11,027 nt of DNA from JANNGZ01 sp031404155 (lineage in GTDB: Bacteria; Pseudomonadota; Gammaproteobacteria; Burkholderiales; Burkholderiaceae_C): positions 1-11,027 of the forward strand of contig JANNGZ010000254.1 in assembly GCA_031404155.1 (NCBI GenBank), read 5' to 3'. The first letter of the stretch is position 1; each line of letters begins with the position of its first letter. This document shows positions 1 to 5,549 of the stretch, piece by piece. The notes beneath the pieces are model-generated. The model was given only the letters and a program-made list of their open reading frames with translations, was not told the DNA's origin and searched no databases. Both the position numbers and the translations under genes were made by a program.

Positions 1-1208
1 AGCGCCTGGCCTGCCTTGACCTGATCTTCCACCGTGAGCGCACCGCTCCTGGCCGCGCTGGCCGCAGCGGTGACGGCGGCGAGGTTGGGCTGGGCACGGT
101 CGCCGAGATAAACCTCGTCGACTTCCTTGCCCGAGTAGATCGCCTTGTTCTCGGGGCCGTCGACTTTGAGGATCGCGAGCGCGCCCTTGTTGAAGGCGCG
201 GAAGATCGAGTGGTCGACGATCACGTAGCTGCCCGGCACCTCAAGATAGAAATCCATCATCGCTGCGCCGCCGGCCGGGATCAGCGTGGTCTGCACGTTC
301 TCCTGGAAGCGGGTGCCGCCCTCGAACCAGACCTTGTCGAAAATCTCGCCGATGACGTGGAAGCTCGACACCAGGTTGGGCCCGCCGTTGCCCACGTACA
401 GGCGCACCGTTTCGCCGGTCTTGGCTTTGATCGCCTTGTCGCCGGTCATCGCGCCTTCGCTGCCGTTGAAGAGCACGTAGGTGGCGTTTTCGTCGATCGC
501 CTTTTGCATGTCGAACGGCTGCAAACCTTTCTCGCGGTACTTGCCGGTGGTGTAGAAGTCGCCCTGCATCACGTAGTACTCCTTGTCCACCTTCGGCAGG
601 CCACCCGGCGGCTCGACCAGGATCAGCCCGTACATGCCGTTGGCCACATGCATGCCCACAGGCGCGGTGGCGCAGTGGTACACGTACAGCCCGGCGTTGA
701 GCGCCTTGAAGCTGAACTGCGACTTGTGCCCCGGCGCGGTGAAGCTCGACGCCGCACCGCCGCCCGGGCCGGTAACACCGTGCAGGTCGATGTTGTGCGG
801 CATCTTCGAGTCGGGCGCGTTCTTCAGGTGGAACTCCACCGTGTCGCCCTGGCGCACCCGGATGAAGCTGCCCGGCACCGTGCCGCCGAAGGTCCAGAAG
901 GTGTAGCTCACGCCTTCGGAGATCGGCATCTCCTTCTCGATGACTTCAAGCTCGACGATCACCTTGGCCGGTGTGGTGCGGTTGGTGGGCGGCGGTACGT
1001 TCGGCGGGCTGGTGAGCACGGCCTTCACCGGCGCGCCCTGCGGCGGGCCGAAGTCACCCTTGCGCGAACCGCCGGTTTCGCCGGCGGGAACCGAGGCCGC
1101 GACGCTGGCAGCGTCGGGCTTGGCTGCGGGCGCGGCGGCGTCCGGCCTGTTGCAGCCCGCCAGCACAAGCGCGGCGCAGAAGCAGCTCAGCGATAGGGTG
1201 CGATGCAT
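1..1208 (-). CDS. nirK: Copper-containing nitrite reductase, AniA/class II type, lipoprotein (3' end outside window)
   Basis: Reduces nitrite to nitric oxide in denitrification, in the periplasm or anchored to the outer membrane. The reverse strand reads 402 codons from ATG at 1208 and runs off the left edge. A lipoprotein signal ends in the lipobox LAGC (Cys19), followed by an Ala/Pro linker of about 50 residues. Two cupredoxin domains follow. Type 1 copper ligands are His138, Cys179, His187 and Met192; type 2 ligands are His143, His178 and His333; catalytic Asp141 and His284 are present. The short YHCATAPVGMH spacing marks class II. A Shine-Dalgarno AGAGGAG (1216-1222) lies 7 bases upstream of the ATG, and an FNR-type box lies 80 bases upstream. 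After the second cupredoxin domain comes an Ala-rich linker and then TVEDQVKAGQA. This resembles the entry to the C-terminal cytochrome c domain of three-domain NirK proteins, but the haem motif would lie outside the window. The family call is secure; the fusion is inference. Confidence 0.96.
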   Translation of the reverse strand, partial: MHRTLSLSCFCAALVLAGCNRPDAAAPAAKPDAASVAASVPAGETGGSRKGDFGPPQGAPVKAVLTSPPNVPPPTNRTTPAKVIVELEVIEKEMPISEGVSYTFWTFGGTVPGSFIRVRQGDTVEFHLKNAPDSKMPHNIDLHGVTGPGGGAASSFTAPGHKSQFSFKALNAGLYVYHCATAPVGMHVANGMYGLILVEPPGGLPKVDKEYYVMQGDFYTTGKYREKGLQPFDMQKAIDENATYVLFNGSEGAMTGDKAIKAKTGETVRLYVGNGGPNLVSSFHVIGEIFDKVWFEGGTRFQENVQTTLIPAGGAAMMDFYLEVPGSYVIVDHSIFRAFNKGALAILKVDGPENKAIYSGKEVDEVYLGDRAQPNLAAVTAAASAARSGALTVEDQVKAGQA

Positions 1209-1288
1209 GGTCCGTCTCCTCTGGCGCGGCCGTTGCGGCCGGCGGTTTGTGGTGAGGAGCAGCTTGCGGTGCGGCGCCGGGCAGCGTA

Positions 1289-1302
1289 TTGATGACGATC
1301 AA
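1289..1302 (-). promoter_or_regulatory. FNR/DNR/NnrR-type operator upstream of nirK
   Basis: TTGATGACGATCAA is a perfect match to the TTGAT-N4-ATCAA box bound by FNR-family regulators (FNR/ANR for low oxygen, DNR/NnrR for nitric oxide). Its centre is about 87 bases upstream of the nirK ATG. At the usual activating position of -41.5, transcription would begin near 1254 and leave a leader of about 46 bases. No clear -10 hexamer is visible in the GC-rich DNA at the expected distance. Which family member binds cannot be told from the site alone. Confidence 0.8.
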
Positions 1303-1366
1303 GCGCGAGATCGAATCGGGCCCCGCGACCCAGCGTTCGAGCCGATGGCATGCAGCCAGTTGCAGA

Positions 1367-1726
1367 TCAGGTCCGCAGTACCTCGCCCTTGAACGAGTAG
1401 AGGATCGCCACCACCTCGTTGACCTCGGTCGCGCCGATCCCTTGGCCCTGCATCGTCGCGACAAAGTCGTCGATCGCGGCGATCAGTTCCTGCTCGTTGA
1501 CGTTCATGCCCGCATGCGTGGTTCGCATGTCGCGGCCCTCGTATTTCTGGGGGCCGCCGGTTCCGGCGCAAAAGAACTGCGTGCCGAGAACCTTCAGGCG
1601 CGGCAGGTCCTTGCCGCGGAAGCGCGGGGCCAGCAGCGGGTTGACGGCATGGCGATCGAGCGCATCGTCGACGACGGACGCGATGCGTTGGGCACCGCCG
1701 AGACGTTGATAGAGGGATTCATGCAT
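1367..1726 (-). CDS. Group 1 truncated haemoglobin
   Basis: A 119-residue haem protein likely to bind oxygen or nitric oxide in the cytoplasm; beside nirK its probable job is NO handling or detoxification. The family pattern is clear: SLYQRLGG at the N-terminus, a FF...GTGGPQKYEGRDM motif at about 51-67, and the likely proximal (F8) haem ligand His71 in MRTTHAGMNV. Length fits group 1 globins (115-130 residues). By eye, the B10 position, often Tyr in mycobacterial TrHbN, falls near Leu23, so the distal pocket may differ from well-studied NO dioxygenases. The gene starts 15 bases after the stop of the 68-residue gene and has only a weak Shine-Dalgarno, which suggests co-transcription and perhaps translational coupling. 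A 158-base gap holding an FNR box separates it from nirK. I leave out a symbol because glbN-type names vary in this family. Confidence 0.92.
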   Translation of the reverse strand: MHESLYQRLGGAQRIASVVDDALDRHAVNPLLAPRFRGKDLPRLKVLGTQFFCAGTGGPQKYEGRDMRTTHAGMNVNEQELIAAIDDFVATMQGQGIGATEVNEVVAILYSFKGEVLRT

Positions 1727-1741
1727 GGTGATCTCGGGCGT

Positions 1742-1948
1742 TCAGTGAAGGTTGATGGACCACGAGTCGACCTCGATGGAACCGGGGTCTTCGGGGGCGT
1801 TGCCGCGCAGGTCCTTGCGGATCGTGCGGAACATGCTTCCGATCGCTTCCTCGAGCCGGCCGATCGAATCGAGCGTCAAGGGGTCTGGCAGGGTCAGCAT
1901 CGCGGGCGCGCAATCGGGAATGGAAAGCGTGGTCTGTTGCAGCGTCAT
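1742..1948 (-). CDS. Conserved-looking small protein of unknown function (68 aa), first gene of the haemoglobin/nirK cluster
   Basis: I do not recognise this family. The ATG at 1948 was chosen because a strong Shine-Dalgarno, AAAGGAG, ends 6 bases upstream (core 1955-1959); longer upstream starts in the same frame run into the divergent promoter region and lack such a site. The product starts MTLQQTTLSIPD, has a predicted helical middle (about 25-48, LDSIGRLEEAIGSMFRTIRK) with mixed charge, and a polar C-terminus ending DSWSINLH. There is one Cys (12) and no signal peptide or membrane segment, so it is probably cytoplasmic. It leads the minus-strand unit, with the truncated haemoglobin 15 bases downstream, so a role linked to nitrogen oxides or haem is plausible by context only. 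The start and coding status are well supported; the function is unknown. Confidence 0.8.
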   Translation of the reverse strand: MTLQQTTLSIPDCAPAMLTLPDPLTLDSIGRLEEAIGSMFRTIRKDLRGNAPEDPGSIEVDSWSINLH

Positions 1949-1959
1949 GTGGTACTCCT

Positions 1960-1973
1960 TTGGCAGTTGGCAG
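1960..1973 (-). repeat. Tandem 7-bp direct repeat next to the Shine-Dalgarno of the 68-aa gene
   Basis: TTGGCAG occurs twice back to back on the plus strand (CTGCCAA twice on the minus strand), immediately upstream of the AGGAG of the 68-residue gene. It lies in the 134-base divergent region shared with the SARP-type regulator. SARP proteins are known to bind short direct repeats, so this could be an operator, but two 7-mers may also arise by chance. Confidence 0.35.
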
Positions 1974-2082
1974 GCATGGGACAGCCGGCTGAGGCGCAGC
2001 ATCGCAAAGAGGTGTTCCTGAAACGTTCTTGGTGGCCGGGGTGGTTGTATGGGCCGGCAGGCGGTTGCACACTGGGGCAGCC

Positions 2083-5000
2083 ATGGCTCTTTCCCCGCCT
2101 TCCGTTGGCCTCGACGCACGAGCGTGCCTTGAGGTGCGCCTGCTCGGCCAGTTTTCGGTAGCCGTTGACGGTGTCGAACTGGCGGCCGAGAACTGGCCCA
2201 GCCTTCGTGCAACCCATCTGGTCCAGCTACTGAGCCTCGGGCCGCGACACCGGCTGACTCGTGACGAGGTCATCGACGCCCTGTGGCCGCAACTCGATCC
2301 CGAGGCCGGTGCAGCCAATTTGCGCAAGGCGGCGCATCACGCACGGCAGGCGCTCGGCCGGCACGACGGCGTGGTGCTGCAAGGGGGCGAGGTCACGCTG
2401 TGGCCCGGGCGGACTGTCACCGTCGACGCCGACACATTCGACTTGCGTGCGCAGGCCGCGCTGGCCAGCCGCGACCCGACGGCCTGCGCGGAAACCGCCC
2501 GCGTCTACGGCGACCTCCTGCCCGGCTCGCGCTACGAAGCATGGACCGAGCCAGGACGGGAACGGCTGCGCGCACGCTTCATCGACCTGCTGCGGGCGAG
2601 CGGTCAGTGGGAGCGGTTGGCCGAGGAAGAACCCACCGACGAACCCGCCCACCGCGAGTTGATGGCGCTGGAGCTCACGGCCGGCAACCGGGCGGCTTCG
2701 ATACGTTGGTATGCCCATCTGCGCGCAGCACTGCAGGATGCACTCGGCGTCCTGCCCTGTCGCGAGACCGAGGCGGTCTACGAGCGCTGCGTGGCCGGCC
2801 TTCAGTGCGCCGGTCCGGCCTTCGTCGGAAGAGAAATGGCGCGCGCGCAGGTGGCGGCATGGCTCACGATGGTCCCCAGGGAGCGCCCCGCAGGCATCGT
2901 GCTGCGGGGGCCCGCCGGCATCGGCAAAACCGCGTTCTGCCGCGAACTCGATGCGCTTGCGCGTGAGCGGGGGTGGACGGTCGCGCGCGTCGGTGCCGCG
3001 CAGCCGGGCCGTGCCTATGGGGTGATGGCTGCGCTGTCCGAGCACCTCATCCTCGCCGACCGCGGCTTGCTCGACAGCGTGGGCGCGCCCGCGCGCTCGG
3101 TACTGGCCCTGCTGAGCCCGCTCGCAGCCCCGGCTGCCGCCTTGCAGGGACCGCTGGGGCGCCACCAGGTGATCGGTGCCATTCGGCGGCTGCTGCTGGC
3201 AGCCTCCGGTGGCAGCGACATCATGTTGCAGGTCGACGATGCGCACCTGATCGACGACGCCGATGTCGATGTGCTGATGCACTTGGTAGCCGCCGGGCCG
3301 CCGGTGTGTGTGGTGTTGGCCACCCGTGCACCGGCCCCAGGCTCGGCCCTCGGGCGTGGTGTGTCGCGGCTGATCGGCAGCGGCGGCGCTCGGGCCATTG
3401 ACCTTGAGCCGCTGGCCGACGACGAGAGCCGCCGGCTGGTCGCTTTGGCCTCCTCTCGTCCGCTTGCCGCCGAGCTCGCGTCGTACATCGTGCGTGTCGC
3501 CGAGGGCAACCCCTTCGCCGCGATCGAACTGGCGCGCTGCGCCGGGACGACTGCCGGGACGACCGCCGACAAGCGGTTGCCCGCCAGCGCGGCCGAGGCC
3601 ATCACCTCTCGCTTGTGCGACGTGCCCGACGAGGCGCTCGCGGTGCTGAAGTGGATGGCCCTGGCCAGCGACGAGTTCGATGCCACCACGGCGGCGGCGC
3701 TGGCGCCGGCCGCCCAGGCGCACGCCTTTGCGGTGCTCGATGCCGCGCTGGCTGCGGACGTGCTGGTGCTGGCCGGCGCGCGATTGCGCTTCCGGCACGA
3801 ACTCGTGCGCCAAGCGCTGATCGATCAGATTGCGCCGCACCGTCGGCTGAAGATGCATCGCCAGGCCGCGCAACGTCTGGCAGAGCTCGAGGCCGCGCCG
3901 GCGATCGTGGCGCGTCATTGGCTCGAAGGTGGCAGCCCGCGCGAGGCGATGCCGTGGCTGCTGACCGCGGCGCGCGACGCGGCGCGGCTGGCCGCTTTCA
4001 GCGACGCGCTGCGGCATCTCGAACCCGTGCTGGCCTTTCAGGCTGACCACAAGGAGGCGCTGCGCTTGCGCGCCGAGGCGTTGGACGCCATGGGCGATCC
4101 GGCCGCGGTGGCGGCGTATCGCGCGGCTGCCGACGCCACGGGCGAGCCGATGTCGCACGACCTGCGCGCCAAGGCCGCGCTGGCGCAGATCAAGCTGGGC
4201 GACCCAAAGGGTGCGTTGGCGACGCTTGCGGGTGTGCGGCCGACCACGGTGGAAGGACGCCTGTGCGAGGCCCTCACCTACAGCGGCGCCGCGGCCCTCG
4301 GCGCCGCCGATCCCGCCATGGGTACGTTGAAGGCCGCAGAGGCACGCCGGCTCGCGCTGCAGACCGGCGACGCCGCAGCCCTCGTGGTCGCCTCGTGGGC
4401 ACAGGCCGCCGCCGCACACGCACGGGGTGAGCTGCATCGCAGCGTGTGGGCCGACCTGCAGGAGACCAGCCACGTGCCGCACCTGGCCGCCCGCGTGTTC
4501 GACGGGCAGCTCTGCATTGCGCAGCGCTTCCTCTATGGCGCGCGACCCTATCCGGAGGTAATCGCCTTCGCCGAAGCACTGGCGACCGAGGCGCGACGGC
4601 TCGGTGCGGCACGGGGGCACGCTTTCGGCGTCACCATCCGCGGCGAGGCCGAGTTGCTGTCCGGAGACCTGCCGGCAGCCGAGGAACACCTGAAGCTCGG
4701 GGCGCGCCTGCACCGCGCCATCGGCGCTGCCACCGGCGAGGCCTTCTCGCTGCAGCGGCTGGCCGAGGTGGCGCTGCATCAGGGTCGGCTCGACGACGCC
4801 CGGGTCGTACTCGACGAGGCCCTCGACGTTGCGCGCCAGACCGACGTCGGGTTCCATCTGCTCGACCGCATCTACGGCACGCGCATCCAGCTCGCGGGGA
4901 GCCCGGCAGCCGCCCTGCACGCGCTGGAAGATGCGCGCGAGGCCGTGCGCGGGCCGCTGGAAACCTGCCCCGGGTGCCGCATCACATTTGCCGTGCCGGC

Positions 5001-5280
5001 GGCAATTGCCGCCGCCCGTGCGAGGCAGCTCGATCTGGCGGAGGACTACGAGGGCCAGACGGCGTACCTTGCCAACGTGGTGATGCGTCTGCCGGCATGG
5101 TATGCCGCGCACGACGAGGTGCGAGGCCACATGGCCATCGCGCGCGGCGAGGGTCCGGAAGTCGCCGCCTCCCGGTTTGCGGCTGCGGCCGCGCGTTTCC
5201 TCGGGGCGGGCCATGCGATCGATGCGGCACGCTGCGACAGGCTCGCGGCTGGGGTTGACCCGACGCTTGCACGGCCTTGA
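2083..5280 (+). CDS. SARP-type regulator: winged helix, BTAD, P-loop ATPase and TPR-like tail
   Basis: A large cytoplasmic transcription factor related to the AfsR/SARP family, 1065 residues from the ATG at 2083. A TTG at 2029 would add 18 residues, but the ATG directly precedes the first conserved domain, with a GGGG stretch just upstream. An OmpR-like winged helix (about 16-108, LEVRLLGQFSVAVDG...ALWPQLDP) is followed by a bacterial transcriptional activator domain (about 115-240, including DADTFDL and YGDLLPG). A STAND/AAA-like ATPase begins near 247 (FVGRE), with Walker A GPAGIGKT (276-283) and a Walker B-like LQVDDAH (382-388). From about 640 to the end there are Ala/Arg-rich helical repeats resembling TPRs. 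No second DNA-binding domain is seen at the C-terminus. The family is best known from actinobacterial secondary-metabolite control. Its ligand and targets are unknown here; the divergent nitrogen-oxide cluster is a candidate target by position only. Confidence 0.88.
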   Translation: MALSPPSVGLDARACLEVRLLGQFSVAVDGVELAAENWPSLRATHLVQLLSLGPRHRLTRDEVIDALWPQLDPEAGAANLRKAAHHARQALGRHDGVVLQGGEVTLWPGRTVTVDADTFDLRAQAALASRDPTACAETARVYGDLLPGSRYEAWTEPGRERLRARFIDLLRASGQWERLAEEEPTDEPAHRELMALELTAGNRAASIRWYAHLRAALQDALGVLPCRETEAVYERCVAGLQCAGPAFVGREMARAQVAAWLTMVPRERPAGIVLRGPAGIGKTAFCRELDALARERGWTVARVGAAQPGRAYGVMAALSEHLILADRGLLDSVGAPARSVLALLSPLAAPAAALQGPLGRHQVIGAIRRLLLAASGGSDIMLQVDDAHLIDDADVDVLMHLVAAGPPVCVVLATRAPAPGSALGRGVSRLIGSGGARAIDLEPLADDESRRLVALASSRPLAAELASYIVRVAEGNPFAAIELARCAGTTAGTTADKRLPASAAEAITSRLCDVPDEALAVLKWMALASDEFDATTAAALAPAAQAHAFAVLDAALAADVLVLAGARLRFRHELVRQALIDQIAPHRRLKMHRQAAQRLAELEAAPAIVARHWLEGGSPREAMPWLLTAARDAARLAAFSDALRHLEPVLAFQADHKEALRLRAEALDAMGDPAAVAAYRAAADATGEPMSHDLRAKAALAQIKLGDPKGALATLAGVRPTTVEGRLCEALTYSGAAALGAADPAMGTLKAAEARRLALQTGDAAALVVASWAQAAAAHARGELHRSVWADLQETSHVPHLAARVFDGQLCIAQRFLYGARPYPEVIAFAEALATEARRLGAARGHAFGVTIRGEAELLSGDLPAAEEHLKLGARLHRAIGAATGEAFSLQRLAEVALHQGRLDDARVVLDEALDVARQTDVGFHLLDRIYGTRIQLAGSPAAALHALEDAREAVRGPLETCPGCRITFAVPAAIAAARARQLDLAEDYEGQTAYLANVVMRLPAWYAAHDEVRGHMAIARGEGPEVAASRFAAAAARFLGAGHAIDAARCDRLAAGVDPTLARP

Positions 5281-5549
5281 CAACAGTCGCGTCGCGGTTG
5301 CTCGCGGGCGACGAACGGGAGGTCACGAAAATCGTCGCCAGCGCGATGTCGGGCAAGGCCAAGATGCTCTTCAGGTCGTGCTCGCGCAACCACTCGCCGA
5401 ACCAGCCTTACTGGTGACGCACCATTGCGCTCTCCTGCGGCGCGGCGGGTTCGGCTGCCGCTCATCCTCCGGGAGGTAGCAGGTCAACGCAGCGCCGTGA
5501 ATCTCCGTTTGACTTGGCACAAACGGTGCGTCTTCTGAAAGGCACTCGC

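Noticed and set aside
210..1196. 328-codon plus-strand frame opposite nirK
   Set aside because: The minus strand encodes NirK with all copper ligands; this frame is His/Val/Arg-rich shadow sequence.
2227..5283. 1018-codon open frame on the minus strand opposite the SARP-type regulator
   Set aside because: Its product is Arg/Gly/His-rich with no recognisable motif, while the plus strand has Walker A, BTAD and winged-helix signatures. High GC at third positions explains the open antisense frame.
5290..5313. CGTCGC/GCGACG inverted repeat just after the SARP-type gene, possible terminator
   Set aside because: The stem is 6 bp with a 12-base loop and no T-run; such repeats are common in GC-rich DNA. 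No gene was recognised in the rest of 5281-5549 either.
4982..5465. Minus-strand frames running from the 5300-5465 gap into the regulator gene
   Set aside because: They have no ATG with a Shine-Dalgarno and continue as antisense of the regulator with no plausible C-terminus.
5514..5529. Sigma-54-like TTGGCAC-N5-GTGC upstream of the FecR/DUF6600 gene
   Set aside because: The GG/GC spacing fits, but transcription would start near 5541, within the Shine-Dalgarno AAAGG (5538-5542), and the -12 element is imperfect. Probably chance.
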